Below, in pieces: positions 17,397-25,712 of a DNA stretch of 64,000 nucleotides (its first letter is position 1; the number at the start of each line of letters is the position of its first letter). This DNA comes from Oceanobacillus arenosus. GTDB taxonomy: Bacteria; Bacillota; Bacilli; Bacillales; Amphibacillaceae. Where the stretch lies: NCBI RefSeq assembly GCF_003369575.1, contig NZ_PIOC01000017.1, positions 430,275 to 494,274 of the forward strand, in the 5' to 3' direction. The position numbers and the translations under genes were made by a program. The notes below the pieces were generated by a model. That model was not told the origin of the DNA. It saw nothing but the letters and a program-made list of their open reading frames with translations, and ran no database searches.

Positions 17397-17593
17397 GATA
17401 AAGTGTGGACTGAGTTAGGCGCAAAGTTGATTTTCGCTACGGACAGTCTCGCATCCGGAGGGCTCGAGCTGAGCCCCTAGCAAAGAATGCTATGGTCTCA
17501 ACATCTTTGCTTTTCCCGCAGAAAGCGTAGTGTATTTCTGGAGCGACTGGCCGAAGAGTCTTTAGCACATTAAACTAGTCCGAACTTTATATC
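17397..17593. repeat. R1 repeat element, copy 2 (about 197 bp)
   Basis: Same orientation as copy 1 and similar length. The left end GATAAAGTGTGGACT and the right end AGTCCGAACTTTATATC are inverted repeats of each other. Shared inner segments are GTTAGGCGCAAAGTTGATTT, CCGCAGAAAGCGTAGTGTAT and TTAGCACATTAAACTAGT. It follows directly on the rpmF terminator. Confidence 0.88.
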
Positions 17594-17789
17594 AATTCTG
17601 AACTACCTTCCGTCAATTACCAGATAGGCTAGCTTAAATTATTGTCTCACTTTATATGGAAAGATTGGGCTGTCATTTTAAGTAATGGTGATGATTCAGT
17701 TTCCCTATAAATGGCAATATTCTTTTAGGATACTGCCTATATTTAATCATAAAAAAAGTAAACATGTATTCTAGTACGCCTACTTTTTG

Positions 17790-17797
17790 CATACATT
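17790..17797 (+). promoter_or_regulatory. Possible sigma-E -10 element of gerR
   Basis: CATACATT matches the -10 consensus of sigma-E promoters and lies 28 bases before the gerR start. I could not find a -35 at the right distance, so this is tentative; the B. subtilis gerR gene is known to be under sigma-E. Confidence 0.35.
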
Positions 17798-17824
17798 GAT
17801 ACCAAAGTGATAAGGAGGGGTGTA

Positions 17825-18304
17825 ATGAACGAGACACGTCAGGATGCTTGGACGAAGGATGAAGATATTATGCTGGCAGAAACGGTATTGCGCTATATTA
17901 GAGAGGGAAAAACGCAGCTAGAGGCGTTTAAAGAAGTGGCGGAACAGTTGTCGCGTACCTCTGCAGCATGTGGGTTTAGGTGGAACGCAACGATCCGTAA
18001 ACAATATCAGGATGCGATTCAATTAGCGAAAGAAGAAAGGAAACATGGTGGCAGGAAGGATGTATGGAAATTTATGAAACCAGATACTCCAGAACTCGAT
18101 ACGATAGATTCTGCAATTCTATTACTAGAAAAGATGAAAAACAAATCCCCCGATGAACATCACATACTACAAAAGGAGCAAGAAAAGGTTGTTACATTAG
18201 AAGTGGAAAATAAGCAATTGAAGGAAGCGCTATTAAGATATGATCACGCATGGGAGGAAATGGGGAAGCTTTGGAGCTGGGTAAAGCATAAACAAGTTGA
18301 TTAA
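17825..18304 (+). CDS. gerR: Sporulation transcription factor GerR (YlbO), RsfA family
   Basis: A 159-residue regulator with an N-terminal Myb/SANT-like DNA-binding region ([23 protein letters not shown]..., then [19 protein letters not shown] at about 47-65) and a C-terminal coiled coil (about 112-140). It belongs to the RsfA/GerR family; at this position in B. subtilis the gene is ylbO, now gerR, a mother-cell regulator made under sigma-E. The start is ATG 17825 after AAGGAGG; the GTG at 17807 lies before that site and is rejected. Confidence 0.85.
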   Translation: MNETRQDAWTKDEDIMLAETVLRYIREGKTQLEAFKEVAEQLSRTSAACGFRWNATIRKQYQDAIQLAKEERKHGGRKDVWKFMKPDTPELDTIDSAILLLEKMKNKSPDEHHILQKEQEKVVTLEVENKQLKEALLRYDHAWEEMGKLWSWVKHKQVD

Positions 18305-18310
18305 ACCGTT

Positions 18311-18348
18311 AAAAGACATGAATGTGCAACAAGATTCATGTCTTTTAT
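18311..18348. terminator. Terminator after gerR
   Basis: AAAAGACATGAAT (18311-18323) pairs perfectly with ATTCATGTCTTTT (18334-18346); symmetric A/T flanks suggest it works on both strands. Confidence 0.9.
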
Positions 18349-18381
18349 TAATAGGATTCGGAATAATGAAATGAGTATTAC

Positions 18382-18516
18382 TGGTAACCAGATATGTGGA
18401 TTCTCATCTAAATCTCCTTCAATCTCATATTGTGCTTCGTAAAACCCTGTTTTCTCCCAGAATCTATGAGAATGAATTCGTGGATTCGTTATAATTGGTT
18501 TCTTTAACTCCAACAT
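18382..18516 (-). pseudogene. ylbP: Remnant of ylbP, a GNAT-type acetyltransferase (C-terminal fragment)
   Basis: On the minus strand an open frame of 71 codons starts at 18516. Its first 45 residues resemble the C-terminal part of the B. subtilis YlbP acetyltransferase: TNPRIHSHRFWEKTGF and ENPHIWLP align with TNPRVKSAGFWNKMGF and ENPLIWHP. The N-terminal acetyl-CoA-binding part is missing, and a stop lies right before the ATG. The frame then runs past the homologous end into the gerR terminator. This is a decayed gene at the place where ylbP sits, on the same strand as I recall for B. subtilis. Confidence 0.7.
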
Positions 18517-18666
18517 GATTTATTTCCTATCCTATTCTAGTGAGTATTAGTTAAGTGTGTTCTCTATTTCTGACAAAATAATAAAATCATCTAAATATTA
18601 AAGTCTATTGTAAAAATTAGTTCGATATTTTACCCTAAAGATAAATCTATTTGGTACAATATATAA

Positions 18667-18750
18667 GAATTATTAGAAGCATTAAAAGAAATTAAGAATA
18701 TAGAAGGGCTTTTCTTGCTACATAAGTGGGGCCAACAGGAAGTTTTCTAA
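18667..18750 (+). pseudogene. Possible remnant of panE (ylbQ)
   Basis: A short frame reads ELLEALKEIKNIEGLFLLHKW before drifting and stopping. It resembles the part of ketopantoate reductase before its QNGMGH motif, and B. subtilis has panE (ylbQ) in exactly this place, between ylbP and yllA (bshC). Only about 28 codons can be read, so the call rests mostly on synteny. Confidence 0.3.
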
Positions 18751-18788
18751 TAAAAGAAGTAAAGGGATAAAGGAGTTATAGATAAATA

Positions 18789-19166
18789 ATGGTCGATGTT
18801 ATCATCAATATATTTGCATTCTTAACAACAGCCCCTGTCGTTCTTACCGCATTTATTTATTACATTTCGATTAAATCCCATCGACCAGTTTGGAAGGCAA
18901 TCCATACTGCGGTAAATTGGACGACGATTTTTTATATGATTGCGGTCTGCTTATTAGTAAAAATAATATTCGATATAACGGTTACCGGGTATGTCTCAGT
19001 TTTCTTTCTTTTTTTATTAGGAATGTTTACTTATATGCAGTGGCGCTTCCATACAGATATTAAGGTTACAAAGGCATTCAAACTAGCTTGGCGTATATGC
19101 TTTTTACTATTTTTATGCCTTTATTTATGTCTTATTATCACTGGGATTATTTTGGAAATGATATAA
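18789..19166 (+). CDS. DUF3397 membrane protein
   Basis: A 125-residue protein with four hydrophobic helices (about 5-25, 42-62, 66-85 and 101-122), consistent with the DUF3397 family found next to bshC in Bacillaceae. Function unknown. AAAGGAG lies upstream but at an unusually long spacing of about 13 bases; no better start is available, because an in-frame stop lies just before the ATG. Confidence 0.75.
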   Translation: MVDVIINIFAFLTTAPVVLTAFIYYISIKSHRPVWKAIHTAVNWTTIFYMIAVCLLVKIIFDITVTGYVSVFFLFLLGMFTYMQWRFHTDIKVTKAFKLAWRICFLLFLCLYLCLIITGIILEMI

Positions 19167-19271
19167 TACATCGCGATGTTTGGGTTAGAATTGAACTGAA
19201 TTACTGAAATCAAATTGAAAAAGCGATACAATACATGCTGGAGATTACGTTACAGAAGGAGAAAGGGATTT

Positions 19272-20891
19272 ATGCGGATTGACACGATTAAGTTAACGAA
19301 ACAAGCAAGATTAATAAATGATTATCGAGAAAATAAAGAAACAATAATAAAATTCTTTGATTATCATCCATTTGAAGAATATGAGCAAAGAATAAAGGAT
19401 TTAAAGGAACGTTCGTTTAATCGTAGTAAGTTAACAGAGGTTTTATTAAAAATCAATACCGAATGGGGAGCGCCTTCTGCAACTTTGGCTAACATTGACA
19501 GGATGATGATGGATAATAGTTTGGTCGTTATCGGTGGACAGCAAGCAGGATTATTAACGGGACCATTGTATACCATTAATAAGATCATTTCGATCCTGCA
19601 GTTTGCAAAACAGCAGGAAGAGGAATTGCGAATTCCGATTATCCCTGTTTTTTGGATTGCTGGTGAGGATCATGATTTTGAGGAAATGAATCATATCTAC
19701 ATGCCAGAAACCAATCGATTAAAAAAACATAAATTAAGACAACAAAATCTCGAGAAACGCTCTGTTTCTCATATTCCAATTGATGAAGCAGACATAAAGG
19801 TTTGGCTTGATAAATTATTTACTCAATTAAAGGAAACCGAATATACAAAGGATTTGTATGAAGCAATAAATGCCTGTCTAACAAAATCTACTTCGTATAC
19901 GGATTTCTTCGCGCGTGTCATTTTTCAATTATTCTCAGAAGAAGGGGTCGTGCTGATTGATTCTGCTCATCCGCTGGTTCGTAATTTAGAGCGTGAACAT
20001 TTTGTGCATATGATTGAATCCCAGCCTGATATAAGCACTGGTGTATCACGAGTGGCAGCGCAATTAAAGCAGGAACAATATCCTCTAGGTTTGGATGTTA
20101 CACCAGATGATGGAAATCTTTTTTATCATAAAAATAATGAGCGAATTTTATTAATGCGCAATCAGAATCAGGATTGGGTTGGGAAGAATGGGGAAGTACG
20201 CTTATCTACCGAGGAAATAATGAGAATTGCCAAAAATACTCCTGGATTATTAAGTAATAATGTCGTTACCCGACCATTAATGCAAGAACTATTATTTCCT
20301 ACACTTGCATTTATCGGTGGACCGGGAGAAATCAGCTATTGGGCATTATTGAAACCAGCGTTCCATGCGCTTGGAATAAAAATGCCTCCAGTTGTCCCTA
20401 GATTGTCATTAACCTATGTAGAGCGAGGAATTGAAAAAAAGTTAGCAAAATATAATCTTGAAATCGAAACTGTTATTAATCAAGGGCTAAATGAGTTTAA
20501 AGATAATTGGCTGGTAGCAAAGGTAGATCCACCGGTACATACATTAGCGAATGAATTGAAGGCAGTAATTAATCAAGCACATGAGCCATTGAGAAATATT
20601 GCTAGAGAACTACGAGCAGATATTGATGCATTAGCAGAGAATAATTTACTTCACATATATCGGGATGTGGAGTTACTGGAGAAGCGGATCGTTCGAACCA
20701 TCGAAGAAAAATATGAACTAGAGATAATGGATTTAGATCGAATCAATTTAGCGATACATCCAGATGGTGGGCTTCAGGAGAGAATGTGGAATCCATTACC
20801 ATTTTTAAATGTTTATGGGAAAGAGTGGGTAAAGGAAGTATTGAAGCAATCGTATTCGTTTAAAGTGGACCATTATATCATTTATTTATAA
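19272..20891 (+). CDS. bshC: Bacillithiol biosynthesis cysteine-adding enzyme BshC
   Basis: Last step of bacillithiol synthesis: adds cysteine to glucosaminyl malate. The 539 residues agree with the length of B. subtilis BshC (YllA). Recognisable segments are VVIGGQQAGLLTGPLYTINKI (about 81-101), PVFWIAGEDHDFEEMNH (about 122-138), the Rossmann-like LDVTPDDGNLFYH, and FIGGPGEISYWA (about 354-365). The C-terminal half holds coiled-coil helices. The start at ATG 19272 follows AGAAGGAG; the upstream part of the frame is not family-like. Confidence 0.95.
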   Translation: MRIDTIKLTKQARLINDYRENKETIIKFFDYHPFEEYEQRIKDLKERSFNRSKLTEVLLKINTEWGAPSATLANIDRMMMDNSLVVIGGQQAGLLTGPLYTINKIISILQFAKQQEEELRIPIIPVFWIAGEDHDFEEMNHIYMPETNRLKKHKLRQQNLEKRSVSHIPIDEADIKVWLDKLFTQLKETEYTKDLYEAINACLTKSTSYTDFFARVIFQLFSEEGVVLIDSAHPLVRNLEREHFVHMIESQPDISTGVSRVAAQLKQEQYPLGLDVTPDDGNLFYHKNNERILLMRNQNQDWVGKNGEVRLSTEEIMRIAKNTPGLLSNNVVTRPLMQELLFPTLAFIGGPGEISYWALLKPAFHALGIKMPPVVPRLSLTYVERGIEKKLAKYNLEIETVINQGLNEFKDNWLVAKVDPPVHTLANELKAVINQAHEPLRNIARELRADIDALAENNLLHIYRDVELLEKRIVRTIEEKYELEIMDLDRINLAIHPDGGLQERMWNPLPFLNVYGKEWVKEVLKQSYSFKVDHYIIYL

Positions 20892-21049
20892 TCAATGATG
20901 CCAACGATTGGTAAATTCTTTTCGTATTGTTTGTTTACTAGCTCGGCTGTCTGGAACCGGAAAATAAAGTTGCAAAATTGGTTTTTGTAAAGAGTATCGT
21001 TTTTGGGAAATATCCCCCACCTGTCCCCACTTTGTAATATAAGTTTAAT

Positions 21050-21083
21050 AAAAAGCTGTCAAACTAAGGTTTGACAGCTTTTT
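21050..21083. terminator. Terminator after bshC
   Basis: A perfect 15-bp stem: AAAAAGCTGTCAAAC (21050-21064) and GTTTGACAGCTTTTT (21069-21083) around TAAG. Confidence 0.93.
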
Positions 21084-21148
21084 ATATGGAAACGATTTAG
21101 GCGAATTCAATTGTTTTCAAAAGTAAACTGAATCTTTTTGAGAAATGG

Positions 21149-21174
21149 GTGGTGCAGAGTGGGGGGATGTGGTA
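21149..21174 (+). promoter_or_regulatory. MraZ box: three direct repeats before mraZ
   Basis: GTGGTG (21149), GTGGGG (21159) and GTGGTA (21169) are spaced exactly 10 bases apart with 4-base gaps. This is the arrangement described for MraZ operators in bacteria, where MraZ represses its own dcw operon. A fourth GTGGGG lies at 21191, over the ribosome binding site. Confidence 0.8.
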
Positions 21175-21204
21175 ATATAAAAAATAGAAAGTGGGGCGTA
21201 CTAT

Positions 21205-21636
21205 ATGTTCATGGGCGAATACCAACATAACATCGATTTAAAAGGCCGAATTATCGTCCCATCCAAGTTTCGTGAGGAGCTTGGTGAATCTTTTGTGGTG
21301 ACCCGTGGACTTGATAAATGTTTATTTGCTTATCCGATGGATGAATGGAAAATCCTCGAGGACAAGTTAAAGAAACTCCCATTAACAAAAAAAGATGCTA
21401 GAGCATTCACCCGGTTTTTCTTTTCTGGAGCAGTTGAATGCGAAATCGATAAACAGGGAAGAATAAACATTCCGCAGACACTTAGAAGTTATGCCGTTCT
21501 TGAAAAGGAATGTGCGGTAATTGGAGTATCAAATCGAATCGAAATTTGGTCGAATGATAATTGGCAGGAATATGTTTCAACATCTGAGGAATCATTTGCT
21601 GAGATTGCTGAGAATCTAATGGATTTTGATATTTAG
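21205..21636 (+). CDS. mraZ: Transcriptional regulator MraZ
   Basis: First gene of the dcw cluster. MraZ is an AbrB-fold DNA-binding protein that forms rings and represses its own operon. The 143-residue product begins with the invariant [15 protein letters not shown] and has the two DXXXR repeats of the family (IDLKGR at about 9-15 and IDKQGR at about 81-86). The ATG follows AAAGTGGGG. Operator repeats lie just upstream. Confidence 0.96.
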   Translation: MFMGEYQHNIDLKGRIIVPSKFREELGESFVVTRGLDKCLFAYPMDEWKILEDKLKKLPLTKKDARAFTRFFFSGAVECEIDKQGRINIPQTLRSYAVLEKECAVIGVSNRIEIWSNDNWQEYVSTSEESFAEIAENLMDFDI

Positions 21637-21638
21637 TA

Positions 21639-21666
21639 GTTAAGAAAGTATAACGACTTTCTTAAC
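21639..21666. other. Perfect hairpin after mraZ
   Basis: GTTAAGAAAGT (21639-21649) pairs with ACTTTCTTAAC (21656-21666) around 6 bases. It lacks a T tract and overlaps the start of repeat R4. It may attenuate or process the mRNA between mraZ and rsmH. Confidence 0.55.
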
Positions 21667-21722
21667 GAATAAGTGCAACTAAGGCTGTCACGGAAGGGCT
21701 TGGTGACAACCAAGTTTTCTAA
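21655..21722. repeat. R4 dispersed repeat, copy 2
   Basis: GACTTTCTTAACGAATAAGTG and the following AACTAAGGCTGTC match copy 1 near 3912 closely. It lies inside the dcw operon between mraZ and rsmH and ends with a small hairpin (CTTGGTGACAACCAAG). Confidence 0.7.
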
Positions 21723-21768
21723 AGTTAAATGCGGAAGCTTGATAAAGAGAAGTGGGTGGATTATTTAA

Positions 21769-22746
21769 ATGTTTGAACATTATAGTGTACTGAAAAAAGA
21801 AACAATTAACGGACTTGCTATTAATCCTAATGGTACATATGTCGATTGCACAGTCGGTGGTGGCGGTCATTCAGAAGAAATTGCATCAAGATTAAATGGA
21901 GATGGCTTATTAATTGCATTTGACCAAGATTTAGATGCATTAGCAGCAGCAAAGGAAAGATTAAAAAAATATCAAGAAAATATTCTTTTTATCCATTCCA
22001 ATTTCCGTGGATTAGAACAGCAATTGACTGAACATAATATTACGCATGTTGATGGAATCCTATTTGATTTAGGTGTATCTTCACCACAGCTTGATCGAGG
22101 TGAGAGAGGCTTTAGCTATCACCACGATGCACAGCTTGATATGAGGATGAATCAAGATCAGGAATTGACAGCATTTGAAATTGTTAACACATGGTCATAT
22201 AATCAATTGGTTTCAATTTTCTTCAAATATGGAGAAGAAAAATTTTCCAAGCAAGTGGCGCGTAAGATTGAAGCGTATCGAGAAATAGCGCCAATTAATA
22301 CGACGCATGAATTAGTTGAAATTATTAAAGATGGGATTCCAGCAGCAGCTAGAAGAACGGGTGGACATCCAGCAAAACGAATATTCCAGGCTTTACGAAT
22401 TGCGGTAAATGATGAGCTTGAAGCTTTCAATGATGCACTACATCAAGCAGCAAGGGTAATCAGCTTGGAGGGGAGAATTGTTGTTATTACCTTTCATTCA
22501 TTAGAAGATAGACTTTGTAAACAGGCATTTAAAAAGTGGAGTACGGCGAAAGAAACGCCTAGAAACCTTCCTATTCTGCCAAAAGATCATGAAGCACCAT
22601 TTAAATTAATTACTAAAAAGCCAATTATCGCAGGAGATAACGAGTTAGAATACAACCGCAGATCTAGATCTGCAAAGTTACGAATAATTGAAAAAGTAAA
22701 TAACTGGCAAAATGAATTTGCTTATGAGGAAGGGTGGAAAAAATAA
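21769..22746 (+). CDS. rsmH: 16S rRNA (cytosine(1402)-N4)-methyltransferase RsmH
   Basis: Methylates C1402 of 16S rRNA; formerly mraW. The 325-residue protein opens with [13 protein letters not shown], has the SAM-binding [13 protein letters not shown] (about 26-38), [15 protein letters not shown] (about 95-109) and the C-terminal [11 protein letters not shown]. Its TAA stop overlaps the ATG of ftsL by one base. Confidence 0.96.
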   Translation: MFEHYSVLKKETINGLAINPNGTYVDCTVGGGGHSEEIASRLNGDGLLIAFDQDLDALAAAKERLKKYQENILFIHSNFRGLEQQLTEHNITHVDGILFDLGVSSPQLDRGERGFSYHHDAQLDMRMNQDQELTAFEIVNTWSYNQLVSIFFKYGEEKFSKQVARKIEAYREIAPINTTHELVEIIKDGIPAAARRTGGHPAKRIFQALRIAVNDELEAFNDALHQAARVISLEGRIVVITFHSLEDRLCKQAFKKWSTAKETPRNLPILPKDHEAPFKLITKKPIIAGDNELEYNRRSRSAKLRIIEKVNNWQNEFAYEEGWKK

Positions 22747-23120
22747 TGAATACTAATAATGCTCGAAGCTGGCAACAATCAAGTCCGCAGCAAGCCCCAA
22801 AAAAAGAACAAAAAGTATCCGTAAAAGTAAAAAAACAGGGATGGGTCACTAAGGGTGAAAAAGTAATTTATACCATTTTTTCTGCTGCCTTAATCGCAAT
22901 ATCCATTTTCATTGTTTCTTATTCATCATCTACAGATGCTTTAAATCGGGAATTACAAACGTTGGAACAAACAGCGCAAAGCCTAGAACTGAAAAATGAA
23001 GCACTCCAGTTTGAAAAGAAAGAACTTAGCAGACCAGAACGGATCATTGAGATAGCCAAGAGGAATGGGTTGAAAATCCAGGATGCGGAAGTGAAACAGG
23101 CACAAGTATTCAACAATTAA
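22746..23120 (+). CDS. ftsL: Cell division protein FtsL
   Basis: A 124-residue bitopic division protein that binds DivIC and DivIB at the septum. It has a polar N-terminus, one membrane helix (about 39-60) and an extracellular coiled coil (about 62-105) ending in the family-like LSRPERIIEIAKRNGLK. I start at ATG 22746, which overlaps the rsmH stop as TAATG; the GTG at 22734 is part of the ribosome binding site region. Confidence 0.92.
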   Translation: MNTNNARSWQQSSPQQAPKKEQKVSVKVKKQGWVTKGEKVIYTIFSAALIAISIFIVSYSSSTDALNRELQTLEQTAQSLELKNEALQFEKKELSRPERIIEIAKRNGLKIQDAEVKQAQVFNN

Positions 23121-23135
23121 CAAGGGGCAATCATA

Positions 23136-25364
23136 ATGAGGAAAAATAAAACAACACATGTTATTGCAGGAATCCTAATCCCATTATTTACTATAGCCTT
23201 CATTGTTTTAACCGGAAGATTCATGTATATCCAAGCAACAGGTGTTGTTGATGGTGTTTCATTGGAAGAATGGGCGAAGCAAAAGCGTACATCATCTTAC
23301 ACGTTGCATGCAGAGCGCGGGAAAATTTATGATAATAATGGGATGACCTTAGCGTATGATCGACCGATTTTTCGAATGTACGCAATTCTTGATGATAAGT
23401 ACTCGGAGAATTCAGAGAAACCTAGACATGTAGAAGATCCAGAGAAAACTGCGGAACTAATAGCACCATTGTTAGGGGTAGAAGCGGATGCAATTTTACA
23501 GCCATTGTTGAACGGTATTGAAAATGATCGATTCCAAGTTGAATTTGGTAAGATAGCGAATGAACTTTCGCAACAACAACGAGACGAAATCCTCGAATTA
23601 AAACTACCAGGTATTAATTTTGACAAAGACTCCATCAGATATTATCCAAACGGTATGTTTGCATCTCACATTATTGGGTTTGCAAGAGAAACAGAAGTAC
23701 AAGAAGACGGTGAAATTAAGAATCAAATTAATGGTATTGCAGGCATTGAGAATCAGATGAATGATATTCTAGGTGGAAAGAACGGTTATATTTCTTATCA
23801 ACGGGATAAATATAATAAACGGTTGCTGAATCCAAATGAAATCATTCAGGAACCAGAGAACGGAAATGATGTTTATTTAACAATTGATCAAAAGATTCAA
23901 ACCCTTGTTGAAGATGTGTTAACAGAGGTTGTTAAGGAGTATAATCCAAAGCGAATAACTGCGGTTGTCATGGATCCGAAGACAGGTGAAGTACTCGCAA
24001 TGAGTAGTCGACCAAGTTATAATCCAAACAATCCTGCAAACGTAGAAAATTGGTATAATGATGCGGTTTCAACACCATTTGAGCCAGGATCAACGATGAA
24101 GATATTTACCTGGGCAGCGGCAATTGAAGAAGGTGTTTATAATGGTAGTGAGGGCTATCAATCTGGGAGCTATCGAGTGAACGAAAAAATTGCAGCCATC
24201 CATGATCATAATAATGGAAAAGGCTGGGGTACCATATCTTTTGATGAAGGATTTGAGCGTTCATCCAATGTTGCGGCAGCAAAACTAGTTTGGGAAAAGT
24301 TAGGAACCGAGAAATACTTGGAATACCTCCAAGCATTTGATTTGGATAAAAATACAGGGATTGATCTACCGGGTGAAGTGGCAGGACATATTCTTTATAA
24401 CTGGCCACTTGAAAAGATTACAACATCATTTGGGCAAGGTTCGACATTGACCCCTATTCAACAAATGAAGGCAGCAACTGCAATTGCAAATAATGGAAAA
24501 ATGCTTCAGCCATATGTTATTCAAAAAATTGTTGATTCAACAACAGGGGACATAATTGAGGAAAAGGCACCGAATGTTGTTGGGGAACCAATTTCAGAAG
24601 AGACAGCAAAGCAAGTACTCACATTGCTTGAATCTACTGTGACCGCTGAGGGAGGAACATCTGGAAGATACGAATTACAAGATTACTCCGTTGGTGGGAA
24701 ATCGGGTACTGCACAAATCCCGAATCCTAATGGTGGCTATTTAACTGGGAAGGAAAATTATGTATTTTCATTTCTAGGTATGGCGCCAATTGATGATCCA
24801 CAACTGATGATGTATGTTTCTGTTCAACAACCAGAGTTAGATGAAACCCAAACCGGAGCGATGCCAGTATCCTTTATTTTTACAAATGTTATGGAAAATG
24901 GTTTGCATTATCTTAATATCGACCCAGATAAAGATGGGGGAGATCCCATTAAGTTAATCGAAATTCCCAACATAATAAAAGGGAATTCAGCAGATATTGT
25001 AAGAAACCTGACAGATCAAGGTGCAAACGTCACAACGATTGGTAACGGCAGTAGGATTGTTTCGGCAAATGTTAATGAGGGAGACACTGTCCTACCTCAA
25101 GAGCGGATAATGTTGGTTACGGATGAGCCAACAATGCCGAATATTATTGGTTGGTCTGTTCGTGATACGCTGGAAATCGCAGATCTACTAAAATTAAAGG
25201 TTGAAATACTAGGAAATGGTTTTGCGGTGACACAGAATATTAAAGAAGGTACCACTATAAAGGAAAAAGATTATTTAGGTGTAGAGTTCGAGGTTCCTAG
25301 TAAGATAGAAGAAGAGCCGGTTGATACAGCAGAAACCCCGGAAGATGATACTGGAAATGAGTAA
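23136..25364 (+). CDS. pbpB: Penicillin-binding protein 2B, septal transpeptidase
   Basis: Class B penicillin-binding protein that cross-links septal peptidoglycan with the SEDS partner FtsW. Of its 742 residues, the first 30 hold the membrane anchor, followed by the PBP dimerisation domain (about 55-230), the transpeptidase domain with the active STMK (319-322), SSN (376-378) and KSGT (about 530) motifs, and two PASTA domains at the C-terminus, as usual for PBP2B. It directly follows ftsL. Confidence 0.95.
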   Translation: MRKNKTTHVIAGILIPLFTIAFIVLTGRFMYIQATGVVDGVSLEEWAKQKRTSSYTLHAERGKIYDNNGMTLAYDRPIFRMYAILDDKYSENSEKPRHVEDPEKTAELIAPLLGVEADAILQPLLNGIENDRFQVEFGKIANELSQQQRDEILELKLPGINFDKDSIRYYPNGMFASHIIGFARETEVQEDGEIKNQINGIAGIENQMNDILGGKNGYISYQRDKYNKRLLNPNEIIQEPENGNDVYLTIDQKIQTLVEDVLTEVVKEYNPKRITAVVMDPKTGEVLAMSSRPSYNPNNPANVENWYNDAVSTPFEPGSTMKIFTWAAAIEEGVYNGSEGYQSGSYRVNEKIAAIHDHNNGKGWGTISFDEGFERSSNVAAAKLVWEKLGTEKYLEYLQAFDLDKNTGIDLPGEVAGHILYNWPLEKITTSFGQGSTLTPIQQMKAATAIANNGKMLQPYVIQKIVDSTTGDIIEEKAPNVVGEPISEETAKQVLTLLESTVTAEGGTSGRYELQDYSVGGKSGTAQIPNPNGGYLTGKENYVFSFLGMAPIDDPQLMMYVSVQQPELDETQTGAMPVSFIFTNVMENGLHYLNIDPDKDGGDPIKLIEIPNIIKGNSADIVRNLTDQGANVTTIGNGSRIVSANVNEGDTVLPQERIMLVTDEPTMPNIIGWSVRDTLEIADLLKLKVEILGNGFAVTQNIKEGTTIKEKDYLGVEFEVPSKIEEEPVDTAETPEDDTGNE

Positions 25365-25427
25365 TATTTGCACTTAATAAATATGAAAGTATAAAAATTT
25401 CCTTGTTTACTTTCGATGACAGCTGAA

Positions 25428-25641
25428 ACCACGTCTAGCTCCAGCGCTAAAGCTGTAGTGAGATTTCCATCACCTCCGTACGATAAGTTAACATCGATTC
25501 CAGTGATTTAGGGAGGCCGACTAAAACCAGGCTTTGCCAACGTCGGCATACTCCAAAAGTGCGGGGGCATGTTTCCTTTATCTCTTACTGCTAAAGGCTT
25601 GGTAGTACGTCGCTAAACGGCCGCTTCCACTTTTGTTCGTG
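25428..25641. repeat. R2 dispersed repeat, copy A
   Basis: The segments CACGTCTAGCTCCAGCGCTA, AAGCTGTAGTGAGA..TCC.TCACCTCC, GTTTCCTTTATCTC and CGCTTCCA..TTTGT recur at 38765-38972 (copy B), and the first part also at 52166-52250 (copy C). It fills the gap between pbpB and spoVD, which has no gene. Confidence 0.8.
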
Positions 25642-25712
25642 AAACAGTGTTCTATTCGATTTTTGACATTCATATAGTGGATACAAGCCTACCTATGAAA
25701 TGAGGATGGAAA

